Positions 13,101 to 24,915 of a DNA stretch of 64,000 bases are shown here, in pieces. A program made the translations under genes and the position numbers. The notes under the pieces were generated by a model that saw only the letters and a program-made list of their open reading frames with translations, made no database searches and was not told the origin of the DNA. The number at the start of each line of letters is the position of its first letter. Position 1 is the stretch's first letter. Origin of the DNA: Paramarasmius palmivorus (lineage: Eukaryota > Basidiomycota > Agaricomycetes > Agaricales > Marasmiaceae); the NCBI GenBank assembly GCA_037176845.1, contig JAYKXP010000024.1:248001-312000 (forward strand), given 5' to 3'.

Positions 13101-14966
13101 GTTGTGAGCGCTCCTCAGGAAACAAAATCATTGCAAGCATCCACTTGCAGCATAACAAATAGCAACAACCAAGTATACGGGAGAGCATGGGAAGCAAACC
13201 TGGAAAATTTGCTCAAGGTGCGTCTTCGTTCTGGCCCCTAGTCGTTGAGGCTGACATATAAGAACAGGATATGTACAATGCTGTCAAGGCTCAACAAATC
13301 CTGCTTCCCTTGAATGCTGGACGTGCTTCATCATCGTCGGTGAATGTAGCCAGGAATCGCAGTCTGCGAGGTCCGCCTGATAGGGTCACGAAGTTGAAGA
13401 GGGGAAGCATTCGTGGCATCCAATCTATCATGGGCCAGTCTGGCGTCAGCCCCTACAGCAGCAACAGCAGCATTGATGGTCGTGTCAGTCCATCACCGAG
13501 CTTTGCCGCCTCCACACACGAAGTAAGATTGTTGCCTCTTATGTCGATCTACTCGCCAATGACACGCTCCACTTTAGGTGTACGGTTCCAGCTCCTCCTT
13601 CCTGTCTCCAACACTTGGCTTCGCATCTAACCTTTCGCACACAATCATTAAGGAAGCACAAGAGGATGACGACCGAAGTGTACACAGTAGCGCTTCAACG
13701 TCTACGGATATCAGTATAACCGATGAAGAGTTGGCTTTGCTTGGTCCTCCATGGGCAAAAGAAGGGATGCTATGTCGGAAACAGTACTGGGAGTCAACAG
13801 GGAAAAGAGCCAAGGACAAGAACTGGCTCGACGTATTTGTTGTTATCCAGAAGGGTGAGCTTAACATGTTCACCTTTGGTGAAAACGGTGGAGGAAGTTC
13901 GAGTATTGTTGGAGGTGGAAATTGGCTGGTAAGTGAAGACTCAAATACCATACATGTTTTATGCTAATCTCCGACCGAAAGTCAAACGCCAACTCGGTGG
14001 GAACTGTTCACCTTGCACATTCATTGGCGCACGCCCTACCTTCTCCCGGTTACAATCGACAGCGGCCTCATTGCATGGTCCTAACGCTGTCAAATGGGGG
14101 AGTCTACTTTTTCCAAGCTGGGACCGAAGAACTCGTCAACGAGTGGGTATCTACGTGTAATTACTGGGCCGCCCGCACCAGTAAAGAACCATTGGCTGGC
14201 GGCGTTTCGAACATGGAATACGGTTGGAACCGTGTACCAGAAGGATCACACGCTCGCTCACAATCAGACAGCGAGTCGGTCCGTGATACTGATGCGATCA
14301 GTGTACGGAGCGGCAGGAGTAGTCGCAGTAGATTCGGGTGGAGAGAAGGAGGTCCGGCAACTGTTCGTGGCTCTCCTTGGGCTGATAGGATTGTCATCAA
14401 CGACTGGAAACCACCCATGCCTCCGGTTGTTTCCAGCTTCTTTGACGAAGAGACTCAGCTTGAAGCTCTTCGTAAGCACGTCAAGTCGATGAAAAAGGAT
14501 CTTCAAAGACATAACGAGCTACGAGAACCAATGGCAGCTCTGGTGAGTCTTAGTACTTATCTTTGTCAACTCTTATCCATGTTTCCATTCAGTATCAACC
14601 TCGGAGCAGCAATGCGGTCAAGGCACAGAACAACTGGGAAAAGAAATCACAATATTTATTGACCGAGATTGTAAAATATGATTCATACATTGAATCGCTT
14701 CAGACAGCAATGGCGTTACGGCTGAAGAAGCGGGGAGAGAAAGGTAATTTTCATTTGTGGTTCTTCGCATCTTTGCTGACGAATTATATCCAGCTTTGGA
14801 GAGGGCATTGAACGGGGGCGGTTCTGATGAATCGAGAGATGTCCGCAGTAGGCGAAAAGCCGACGAAGCTACCATCCATGAAAACGATGAATCCGCACTC
14901 CCCCCTACCAATTCTCGTATGCACAAGCGCGAAACAGCTGATGGTGGAGACGACGAAGACGATTGA
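10119..14966 (+). CDS. Sec7-PH domain ARF guanine nucleotide exchange factor (Syt1/EFA6-like)
   Basis: Activates ARF GTPases in membrane traffic. About ten introns can be placed with clean GT-AG ends. The N-terminal third (10119 to about 12150) is disordered and Ser/Pro-rich, with polyproline (PPLPPVPPLPPGY). The Sec7 domain spans roughly 12290-12850. It contains GRLNKIALQHYMDYFDFTGL, then LYLKGETQQVDRLLEEFSRR with the glutamic-finger Glu, and SILLLNTDLHVADL, the ARF-binding motif. A PH domain follows (about 13740-14190; WAKEGMLCRKQYWESTGKRA to NGGVYFFQAGTEELVNEWVS). A charged, probably coiled C-terminus ends in GGDDEDD. The Sec7-then-PH order matches yeast Syt1 and metazoan EFA6/PSD rather than the large Sec7 or Gea proteins. 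The second exon, from about 10875, reads PKSTVRSKASTFLGKMLGGN. Confidence 0.92.
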
Positions 14967-15732
14967 TTCCCTGACCTTATGCTATGAAGGTTGCTACTGT
15001 TTCTTGTTTTTGACATATATATTATTCTTGCGATCTCCCCCTGACCATGTATCGTACATACCATGCCTGTCGTTATTTCTCACATTTCTCCACTTGCTAT
15101 ACCTATACATTCATCAACGCCTCGGATCTTTATATTATATATCTGTCTACTTTTACTGTGTTCAAATTGAAGCAGTGCGATATTAATCATCTTGAACTCG
15201 GTTCTTGGATCCGTTCTACGTCTTGCATAAATTTTTGATGTCGAGTTGGAGTAGTAATGGGCAACCATTTCTGTTGACTTTAATTAATTTCCGAGCTACA
15301 AGACGTCAGCTTTCTTGAGAAAAGGGAAAGCTGCATACAACAACGCGAATGCCAAGTGCGCAGGATCCATGGAACCTAGATATTGCTCGGTACAAGTAGA
15401 ACCCCACATATTCAAGTGATCTCATTACTTCTACTGGCAGAACACGCCTGCCAAAGCCAGAATTAAAAGGTTTTCGAAAGCTCCGAGCCTTCGACGGGCG
15501 TTTTTCCGCGCTTTGACACCATCGGGCACCTTTCGCAGACAAGAATGACGATATCAAGACGCTATACCTCGAGCCGTAAATTTTCCCGGTAGTAAACGGA
15601 TTACTCTTTTAGCCTTTTCGAAGATGCAACATTGCGCAATCGATCACTCGCGCCAGAGTTACCTTAATTGACTAGGGGTTTATAAAGCGCAACAGTTGCA
15701 GTGAATTTTCCTCAGTCTTCCTGTTGCTACTA
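14967..15732. other. Intergenic; TATA box for the downstream gene
   Basis: No gene is seen. A clear TATAAA stands at 15681-15686, about 50 bases before the next start codon. Confidence 0.5.
15681..15686 (+). promoter_or_regulatory. TATA box of the UPF0643-like gene
   Basis: TATAAA in the context tttataaagc, 47 bases before the ATG at 15733. The spacing implies a very short 5' leader. Confidence 0.5.
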
Positions 15733-16578
15733 ATGTCCCTCACCTACGCACACCCACCCCATCCCTCTCAGCTAAGAGGCACTTCTACTCCAGATTCCCT
15801 ATCGCTGTCCTTGAAAGGCTCTCGGGCAGAAGCAGACCCCCATGAGATCCCTGACTTCAACTTAACACAGCCAACAGCACCCGTCCTCTACCTCCCGCCG
15901 TTATTGTCGTCCTTACCTCCTCATGTGCCACGGTTGACAGTACCCTCCGAGAATCCACCACTTGTAACAGATACCCATTTACCAGATATCGACCCGGCAT
16001 CTCTTTCGCTACACAAGGCTCTCCACCACTTCCGACCTCTCAACGACCAATATGCGTCAACACCATACGCCGATGCATTCAACTGGCACGAGCTCACTCT
16101 TCCTGAAGACGAGGAGCGAGACTGGTATTGTGTCGTATTCAGAAGTAAACGGAAGGCAGGAAGTGATGGCGGATGTACGTGTTCAATTCATCATGTACCT
16201 TTTGCCTACTGACTATCCCTATAACCAGCCCTGTACGAAGCAGACAAGAAGGCCCACGAAGAAGCCGTTACCAATGGCGGAGTAAGTGGTTTCTCACCAA
16301 GGTGTGACTGAACTCACGATGTTCATTCGTCATTTCAGTTGATCATGTACTGGTACGGCATCCCAAACCAGGAAACGGGAATGAATCTAGCGACTTGCAT
16401 CTGGCAGAGTCGAAAGCACGCCACCGCTGCTAATTCGCGACCTCATCACGTCGTGGCGATGAGGTTGGCTGCTGAATCATACGAAATATATGATTTGGAG
16501 CGGCATGTGTTGAGAAAAGCCCCGGGAGAGACGGGTGTTTCCATTCTTCCGTTCACAGGCGGCGATGTGGGTTGGTAG
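15733..16578 (+). CDS. UPF0643-like conserved fungal protein
   Basis: Three exons (15733-16174, 16229-16281, 16339-16578) encode about 244 residues. The C-terminal half has the features I associate with the fungal UPF0643 family (S. pombe PB2B2.08 relatives): RDWYCVVFRSKRK, LYEADKKAHEEAV, then LIMYWYGIPN, NLATCIWQSRKHA and AMRLAAESYEIYDLERHVLR. No catalytic motif is known for the family and I give no function. The arrangement resembles a compact alpha-beta fold of GNAT-like size, but that is a guess. The start follows the TATA box by 47 bases. An in-frame TTG lies upstream at 15724 and is not used. Confidence 0.8.
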
Positions 16579-16762
16579 ACGGACGGAAACTCGTCGCATT
16601 CTCTTTTCCTATAGCGTTCATGATGATACCCCCTTGGACTTGCTTTCGCGTTGTTGTGCATTTGCTTTGAATGTATAGAGTGTAGATTTCGTCATAATCG
16701 CAACCTTGTTTGTCTTACTACGTTCATTCATAAGTTGAAGCCAGGACATATGCGGAGTTACT

Positions 16763-18711
16763 TCAACAAGGACCGTACTTCGCTGCGGCGATGTGAGCCT
16801 ATGGGTAGCGTTAAACAAGGGAATAGATGCGATCAGCAGATTTCTTACCTCAAGTCCACTCGCTGAACTTTTGGGGGTGAAAATGGAGCCTCCCTGTGAT
16901 AGAACATGAGTTCTCCGCCCAAAACATAACAAGGGTGTAAACATACCTGATTAGGGGCATACCAAACACTGCCAATATCATTCTGTGCGTTGGTTCCTAT
17001 GATGACGCTCAGTACCACTCGACATTCTCTTATGGCCGGAGCATACCATAATGGAATACGGCGGAAGTTTGGGAGCCAAGGAAACCACTATATTTTGCAG
17101 TCCGAGCAGCATCTATACAGAAATCAGGTAAAAGGATAGGCTTTAGGCAAATATGTGTTTACCATTTGCAGCATCCAAGTAGAATTGCAGGTGCTTGGTC
17201 CAAAGTCCCTGTGAAACAATCGATGAAACAGGCAATCCCCAATTCGTTGATCCCCGCTCACTTTGAAGATTTGCTGAACAAGAGTTGCATTTAGTAACCC
17301 CTCGACCACCTTAAAGATGTAAATTTACCTGATCTTGGTTGCAGACAGAACCGCCAGAAGCTGCATTATCACAGGATTCCCGTAAGATGTTGTTTGTAGT
17401 GAGACGTGAGATGGTCGCGTCGAGCGTCTTTTCAGCCTCTGTGAGTAAAGATTTGTCTCCGGTCGCGACAGCTAGATTTGCAAGACCAGATGCGATCACG
17501 CCCTAACAAAGAGCCATCAGCCGTGCTATTTCCGGGCTAAACATCGAAATGTACCTGATTGTACGTCCAAGTAGTCTTCGAAAGCTATGAGTGACCATAA
17601 CCATACGAAAGGCTGGAATGCACTCACTTGCCCGTTGTTAGCACAACTATCCGTCAAACCGTCGTTCCACAGATTATTTGAGTTTCGCATTCCAGAATTC
17701 TTCACTGAACAGCTGATGAGGATGATCATCATTCACTTGCGACGCGCGTCACTTACACCAATTCCACGTCTGTTTAACAGGACACGTGAGCGTCTTTTGA
17801 AGCTCGGAGACAATAGACAGACCTTGACAGCATTATCGAGATAGTTCTGGCCTCGGCCTCGTAAGTAGCCCTGGGCAGACAAAAGGAGGAACAATTCGTT
17901 TGTGATGGCATTCTTGTAGGTGTGCGCAGTTGACCACCAGACTGAGAGGGGTTTGAAATGACAGGCAAGGAATGACGAAGGCTGCACGTACCACCACCTC
18001 CACAATGATCATCCCATTGACCTGCGATTATATTGTAGATCTTGTCTGCGCTGCTCTACCGTAAAGCATTTTAGAGCCACGAACGTGAGTAGCAGAGATA
18101 GCGGACACACTAAGAAGGCACTGTTGGAACGTCCGCGTGCAGCTTTGTAGTCAGCCATCTTCCAAAGAGCAAGTACAATCCACTGCGGAGGTGAAGATCA
18201 ACATGCACATTCAGACAAGGAGGACTTCAGCTTACGCCAGCGTCATCATTGCTACCACCAAGGAACGAGTTCCAGTTCGTGTTAGCGTTGTTTGCGGCGC
18301 GTCCAAGATAAGAATTGTCGGCAACGGAAGAAAAGTCATCAGTTCCGGTCGCGAGCATCAAGTTGTGAAGGTCCTCGAGGGTATTCTGATCATCATCAAT
18401 AATAAGGTCAGTTGACACACGATAGTATATCGTGCAATTATAGCCACTCACTGCATCTGTCCAAAGTGATCCTCCATTCAACTGACCAGTACCAGAGTTA
18501 TAGTAGTGGTCTTGAAGACGATGGGCGACACTCTAGTCCCAAAAGTCAGTTAGGTTGGTGTGATTCATGCATCGTAAACGGGACTGACGAGAGCAATGTT
18601 CAAGGTAGCCGCACATTGCGCGCGTTTGGAAAGGTCTGGCTGGAGTGAGGCACACGCTGCGATGCCGACTAACGCGAGAAGCACCGTAGAGACGAAGGAA
18701 GGGCGTGTCAT
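16763..18711 (-). CDS. Secreted GH76 alpha-1,6-mannanase (DFG5/DCW1 superfamily)
   Basis: Glycoside hydrolase family 76 acts on alpha-1,6-mannan of the cell wall or glycoprotein outer chains. The gene has ten or more small exons. The N-terminus is a signal peptide (MTRPSFVSTVLLALVGIAAC, cleavage near ASLQ). Conserved blocks in order: NSFLGGSNDDAGWIVLALWK with the Asp pair that acts in catalysis, IYNIIAGQWDDHCGGG, VWWSTAHTYKNAITNELFLL, NSGMRNSNNLWNDGLT, TTWTYNQGVIASGLANLA and DQQIFKGLWTKHLQFYLDAA. The C-terminus ends AHIAAAKYGPC with no GPI signal, so it is more likely a soluble secreted enzyme than the GPI-anchored Dfg5 type. A TATA box lies 43-49 bases upstream of the ATG. The fold and Asp pair are clear; exact exon ends near 17750 (TWNCCSVKNSG) are less certain. 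Confidence 0.92.
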
Positions 18712-19113
18712 GATGGGTGAAACTCGACAAAGTGGTAGGTACACGCTTGACGAATTTATATGAAATTTGAGGGTGTGTCACGATATCCTGTAATCCCGCG
18801 TTTCTGTTTCAAGGAAGCGCTGAGTACGGTCGACACTTGGTTGGGAAGATGCGAGTTAGCCCACTTGATGACGCTGCAACACATGGTAAAGTAAGCTTTG
18901 AACGCGAGTTTCGAAAGTATGTGGTCATACCGTCAAGGAAGACTCGTCACGATGGACGAAGAGGACATGATATTCCCAGGTCGAGTGCCTAAAACTGGAG
19001 GAATTAGGCCACGAAAGGAACATAGTAGTCTTAGATGTGATGGCCGGATAATCTAGTCTTGATGCATAAATACCTTCGACCATTCCAGGTATTCACTCGT
19101 CCCGAACCGATAA
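18712..19113. other. Upstream region of the GH76 gene with TATA box
   Basis: On the minus strand TATAAAT occurs at 18754-18760. Nothing else is recognised. Confidence 0.45.
18754..18760 (-). promoter_or_regulatory. TATA box of the GH76 gene
   Basis: Minus-strand TATAAAT, 43-49 bases upstream of the ATG at 18711. Confidence 0.45.
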
Positions 19114-19478
19114 TCAAATGTGCATGGTATAATACGTTGCATCAAATTGCAAGCATGGACATCTGACGTTCAGATCCTTCGATGATGATCCTTCGGGTTT
19201 TAATGTGCAGTCGGGGAAGTGGGCGACATCTTGCAACACCGCATGTGCCTGACGTCTCTGGTTGTCATCTGAGGAAGAAGGGCTAGAAAGCAATGTTTGA
19301 ACATCGAGTCCACATTTGAGGTGGACAAACTTGTAGCCTTGAGCAAGATACGGACGGCGATATGTATTGCAAAAGCGATGACAATTCAACTGGTAACCTG
19401 TAAAGACTAATTTGTATTGTAAGACCTCAAGAACGTTTTTAGGGGTTCAACTGACTCACCTTCCTTCTGTACGACCAT
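19114..19478 (-). CDS. Small protein of unknown function, two exons
   Basis: ATG at 19478, a GTGAGT...CAG intron at 19398-19459, and an open second exon to the stop at 19114 give about 100 residues starting MVVQKEGYQLNCHRF. The protein has six Cys, no signal peptide and no motif I recognise (it includes HLKCGLDVQTLLSSPSSSDD). A TTTAAATAA element lies about 120 bases upstream on the same strand. Support comes from the correct consensus splice sites joining two open frames. Against it, the product is short and has no family. It could be a non-coding transcript or a fragment. Confidence 0.35.
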
Positions 19479-20054
19479 CGCCTCGCTCTCCAAAGTGCGC
19501 AAGACAATAAGTTCTTGGCTGCCTTCCTAGCCTTGCACCTGGCCTGAACTCGCCAAATTAATTCTTCAGTGATGCTATGTCTTCTCCGGGACCGCTTATT
19601 TAAAGCTCCATATAATGATGATGGCTACGAAACACCCTTCGAAGGACTTTCTCGAGGCAAAGCTTGTTTGGAATCGGGCAGCAACAGCAAACTGGCAGTG
19701 ACCACACAAAAGTAGCAGGCTGAATGAGGAGTGTCAGCATGACGCGGGACTGGTGGTCCACTGTACGCGAATCGTTTGGCTTTGTTTACCAAAACCGTCC
19801 CGTGCCTCGAGGTTGAACTTCAACAGAAAGTCGAACATCAAAATTACCTCTTCAGTTTCCTCAATCTCAGCCGCAGCGACATCCCCCATAACATATCTCT
19901 TCGTCTCGTCTCTAATTCTTTTTCTGTACTACTCTGGAAATTCTCTATTCGCAAATCCAACTCTCTCTCTCGAAATATCAACCCGTCAAACGACCTTGAT
20001 TCAGAAATCTTTCCAAATTCAAGCAAGCTTCTTCTGTCTATTTGACACGGCATT
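19479..20054. other. Intergenic, divergent promoter space
   Basis: Lies between the small minus-strand gene and the large plus-strand gene. The plus-strand side (19850-20050) is strongly pyrimidine-rich, typical of a fungal leader. No gene is supported. Confidence 0.4.
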
Positions 20055-23000
20055 ATGTCTGCTTTGGGATCAGGAGATGTTTTGAAGCCTATTTTGATGC
20101 GCTCGTCAACGCCAGGTGTGTTTTAGAAACCTTCATTCTTCACCAAAATCTAATTGAAGCCTGGAACCAGCACCGAATGAGAAAGGTACTTTCTGAATGT
20201 CAAACAGTAACAGAAACTTGCTCTAACGCTCAACGCAGTCATGACATACCTCGAGAGTATGTCTCGTGAAGGCGCAGATAGTTCGCCACCTGCCTCGATC
20301 GTTGATCATGAAGAATACCAGAGTAACAGGAGCGGCTCTCAGCGTCCTATGAATGGCATCTATTCGCCACACAAGAGCCAGAGCAGTCAACTCCGCGACC
20401 TCGCAGCTTCTCCGGTCAGCTACCGTAACGTTGGGCCAGTCGAAGACGTAGAGGAAGATGGTGATGCAGATTCCCTAGAGCAGCAGAGGTCGGAGGGTGG
20501 CACAGCTTTGCCGGTGGTACGGGTATCCCTGGCTCTAGTTTTGCATCGAACTGACGCTCTGTAACAGCCTGAACCAGGTCCGCATGATCCACCAGGTCCC
20601 CGTTATGAGTCCTACGATTCAGGCCCTTCCTTTGGCAATTTCGGACCTCTTCCAACGGACGATCTTCCAACACAAACGCAACATCCGTATGGGTTCAACA
20701 CTTGGGGTGTAAGTATCTGTCCCGAGTCTCTTGAAGTGTGTACTGACCTTTCACAGCAGCAGAGCCAATGGACCGAGGATACAGTGAAGGCTGACATGCC
20801 ATGGAACATGAATGCCGCGCCCTCAGCGTCTGGTATCACTCCAGGATACGCCAAAATTCCACTTCCTGGATCAGTTGCCTCGCCTCGGGGGACGTCAATT
20901 AATATTGGTGTGGAGAGTCCATCTAGTAAATCCCGTGCGCAATCAAGGGCATCGAATAAGTCACCAGAAGTCCTCCAATCTCCTCCAATGGTGAGCCAAC
21001 GCTTTTGCTTCGTTATGGTCGGGTATTGATGGCATACTTGTACCAGTCTCCAAAGAGTTCTCGTACCACAACCAAGACTCCAAAGCTTGAATCGGAGCGC
21101 CCACTTTCACCGCCAATGTCTACGAAATCTCGGGCTACTGCAAAGTCGAAAGAGACAGAGAAGGCTACGGCGTATCCACCACTACCTGAGAGCAGATTTG
21201 GTGGAGGCACGGCTTACGAAAACCCTGCATCGCCCACGCGGTCCAGAGCAGCGCGTTCCAAAGCACCATCTATTTCTCCCTCTGATTCGCTTTCACGAGT
21301 TGGGGCTAAAACGCCGAAAAAGGAAAGCTCAAACGTAATGCGAAGCGAAGTGAACGGGGCAGAATTTTCTCCTCGGAGTGGCACGCGGCAGATGCCTACT
21401 AACGGAACCGGTAAGGCCTTTTTGCAGCCAAATAAACTCTTCATTCTGATCAGGCTTCGTTTCTCTTTTGCCTTTTACCAGCTCGAGGCCCAATGTCTGC
21501 CGGTGGTTATTCTCATCAAAGTAGACCTTTTTCCCCGTATCGACACGCCCCTACCACTGAGGACCTGCTTAATGCCGCTGTTCGTGGACGTGCTCTGGTT
21601 ATACCTGAAGAGGCAGAACCAGAAAAGGCACCGTCGGTCGCTCCATCGAGACTTTCCAAGGCACCTTCTGCTGCGCCTTCCGCTAGTCCTTCACAAAAGT
21701 CAAGGCACAGCGAAGCGCGTTCTCAAGCCAAGTCTACGGCTAAGACACCTTCTGTCGCGCCTTCCCAGCGCACTACTGGCAGCAGGAGAAAGGAAGGAAC
21801 CGCTACGCCCACACCGTCTCGCATTCGTTCACCCGACTTGGAAGAACTAAATCAAGAAGAGGCGCGTATTGTCGAGAGGGCTCTGGCATCCGCCACGAGA
21901 ACACCGCGAACTTCATACTATTCACCATCGGCAGCCGAAGCAGATATAGCCCAGAGCAACTTCCACGACATGGACCTGTGCGTTCTACTGCATCAGCTCA
22001 AGGCACCTCAGACACATGATCTCGTACGGAAAGTTATTTTGAAAGCAGTGAAACAAAGAATGAAGAAGTTGCGAATGGCTTACGACAATGAGGTATGTTT
22101 TGCCTTTTTCTGTCTAGTTCTATCGTACTGACCTCGCCGCCTAGTCCATCAAACAGTACCAGAAGACCCACCATGATCACGATCCTCCTATCCTAGAAGA
22201 ACAACCACACACAGATGTACGTAACCTGCTGATTATTGTCTCGCACTACTCACTAGTTACCAGGAACCTCCTAAATGGGCAGCTGATTTGAAGCGAGAGA
22301 TCCTTCTCATGCAGCAGCGGATTGAAAGCCTTGGTCCCAAGATCGAGAATTTGCGACCGATTCAGACTCAACCATTTGACGAACCTTCCAAATTCTACGA
22401 TGGCGAGGAAGAATACACGCAGACTCCAGTTACCCAAACGGTCAACATTCACACACAAGCCACGGGCACCATGGCTGAATCGATGTATCAACCGGGGACC
22501 GATATCATTGTAGATGATGAAGAGATCCCCGAAGGAGAGTTCGAGGATGAAGAGGAAGATGCTCCTACAGAGCGAAGATTCCCCCCTGCCCCATCCGGTG
22601 TGGGCGGCGACAATACATATCTTCTCGTCGATGGGCGTGACGATTCTCCCGGTCAGCAATTTTTAGAGGAAGAACTCTACAAATTGCGACAAAGACCCTC
22701 TGCTGACGGTGCTGGTGAAACGACTTGGGACGTGCATCACTCCAATGCCGACGACGAGGACTACGAGCGAGAGACGGTCCCAGCTATCGCACCTACCATC
22801 CCCGAGACCGATCATGGGGAGTACGAAGAGAACCATCCGGAGTCAGCTGCTCCTGGAGCATCTCATCCTGAAGGTAGCTCTCGCAGCGTTGTATCTCAAT
22901 CGGGACAGGTTTGGAGTGGGCCTGAATACAATGACCCACAACAGAACTTCCCGCCATGGCAGAGAATCCACCAACGACTCCTCAGTTGGGCTATGATTTG

Positions 23001-23809
23001 GCCACTGAAGGAGCTCGACGAAGCTTTGAACAGTACCACTAGAGGTCATCAAGTCAACGAAGTCGCGATGAGCATCTGGTCCACACAGACATACAAGCGC
23101 TATGTGCGGTCGCGAATGACAGATACTCCTTCAGGCGTAGTGGATCGATTGTTTGTTCCCCCGAATATGGCAGACGCCATCAGCAACGCTGTCTTCAATG
23201 GCCGGCATGGTGACGCCTGTGGTATGCTTCGGGATTTGTGGGGTCCGTTCGGCTTGCAAGGAATGCCACGGCTGCTTGTCGTGCTCGCAAAACATCGGAA
23301 CGACGAAAATCATTGGGTAGTGCATAGGTAAGTACTGAATCTTATTCGCATCGTGGAACCGGCTGATCAATCTCTGTGCTAGATTCTCTCTACCCGATGG
23401 TTCTTTAACGACGTACGATTCTTATCCGGAAAGGACGTTACCAGATGGACGGGTGAGTAGAAATCCTAGAAAATAAAACCTGCCACTCATTAATGATTTT
23501 CATCTTCAGCCGCTTGGATGGTGGTTTGCCATTCGTATTGCATGGCCAAATGCAATCTACCCAAGCCCGGACCACCTCATGCAGAAGATGGTCCGCCTTC
23601 ATCGGCCCATGCAGTTGCCGATTGACAACTCTGTCGCCGCTGGAGGTATCTGGCGGAATATCCTCATGGGATCCCGCGCTGAACGGAGTCTCGATCTTGA
23701 AAGATTGCGAGACCTCATCAACACCGAGGTGAAGAACTTACGCCAAAGGAAGCAGCTTGGCAAGCTTTCTATCAATGCACCGCGACCAACTTGGGAAGAC
23801 ATGAGCTAA
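20055..23809 (+). CDS. Large disordered protein with a Ulp1-like C-terminal domain that seems catalytically dead
   Basis: ATG at 20055; the first exon (MSALGSGDVLKPILMRSSTP) joins across 20121-20239 to VMTYLESMSREGAD. About eight exons follow. Residues of the first two thirds are low complexity (Ser/Pro/Lys; repeats like APSVAPSRLSKAPSAAPSAS), with a helical block LKAPQTHDLVRKVILKAVKQ and an acidic stretch. The C-terminal 250 residues look globular, running from PPWQRIHQRLLSWAMIWPLK onward. They carry DENHWVVHRFSLPDGSLTTY, then DS, then PMQLPIDNSVAAGGIWRNIL. The order His-Trp, Asp, Gln, small-Gly matches the Ulp1/SENP (C48) layout, but the position of the nucleophilic Cys is Ala/Gly. The family assignment is my inference. 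If wrong, this is simply an unrecognised basidiomycete protein. The stop is at 23807-23809. Confidence 0.72.
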
Positions 23810-24222
23810 TTTCTTTGGACTCGTCTGTATAAATTATCCTTTTCTCTTTCTCTCTCTCTGTTTACCCCTCCGCACGCGATACCTTCCGCCCACATTTTAT
23901 TGCTTTACCCTTGCTTTCTTTCCTCTGCTTACAGGATGGACACCAAATGGTAAGGTGAATGACATGAGAGATCACAACCGCTCCTTTCTTCGACATGTTT
24001 TCGCTTGTATCATTGTAGGAACTTCCTTCTAGCCTTGTTGATTATAGTAGATTTAAGAATGCTCATGTATGATCGATAGGAATATACTTATTTTCTACCT
24101 CAACTTATCGGACGCTTGCTAAATTGGATGCGCTCCTTGTTCGACTTGTAATGAAAACGGGCATGTACACGAAGACTGGCTATAGAAGTTTTAAGTAGAA
24201 CCACTTTGTCCTAGCAAGACCC
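23810..24222. other. Convergent intergenic region
   Basis: 3' flanks of two converging genes, with a short CT-repeat tract at about 23840-23862. No gene is seen. Confidence 0.4.
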
Positions 24223-24771
24223 TCATTCTACCCGTCCGGTCCCGGTAATGGCCTTACATCTTTTGCGAACCTGCACGAGTGACAAAGGTATGTCGGCTAA
24301 GAACATCGTCTCCGTAACAGACATCGAACGCACCCTATTTTTCTTCTTCTCCTTTTCCTTGCGAATATCCGTCAACCAATCTGGCACGGTATTGCCTTGA
24401 ACAAGCTCAAATACTGAAGGGGTCTTTCATGGCCTATAGATTTCCCATTACAGCCGTAAGGTCGTGTACAGAAACCGCTTGCGCGTTTTGAGAGGAAGGA
24501 GTAGACGAGATCATGGGTGTCGCCTATATACATAGGGAGGCAAAATCAGCAATAAATAACCTCGAAATAACCACAGAGTATCTTAAAAACCAACCTGATA
24601 CAAAACATGCGCTTGAGAGTCCAAGGAATCTCGAAGCTCAGCGTTCTTGAACTTCGTCCTTCGGACGTCCGTTCTCCGCTTCTTCTGGGCAGGAGTTTGT
24701 TTGACCGTATTCTGCTTGGTTTTTGAGCTTCCAGACTTTGCCTTTTTGTTCTTCGCTGACGCCAATGCCAT
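24223..24771 (-). CDS. Small basic protein of unknown function
   Basis: ATG at 24771 opens a Lys/Arg-rich N-terminus (MALASAKNKKAKSGSSKTKQ; QKKRRTDVRRTKFKNAELRD). An intron from about 24594 down to 24521 leads into ATPMISSTPSSQNAQAVSVH. A second, 46-base intron (about 24405-24450) leads into LVQGNTVPDWLTDIRKEKEK, and the gene stops at 24223. About 143 residues. The basic start suggests a nuclear or nucleolar protein. No domain is recognised. The N-terminal exon is convincing; the second intron is inferred from frame and has a weak acceptor (TTTGAG). Confidence 0.55.
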
Positions 24772-24915
24772 AAGGGAGGATGTGCTTGTGATAACGACGG
24801 TCGGACGAGGATGATGGGGTACAAATTCAGTGATGAGATCGAGAGAAAATTTTCAGCCGACAAAATCGTGATCCATTGATGGAAGTTCGATGGAATTTCT
24901 TCCTCTTTCTTATGG
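24772..24915. promoter_or_regulatory. Bidirectional promoter between divergent genes
   Basis: Only 144 bases separate the ATGs of the small basic protein (minus) and the APH-like kinase (plus), so both must be driven from this segment. Confidence 0.5.

Noticed and set aside
23835..23865. CT-rich microsatellite-like tract
   Set aside because: Short and imperfect, in a 3' flank; ordinary for fungal UTRs.
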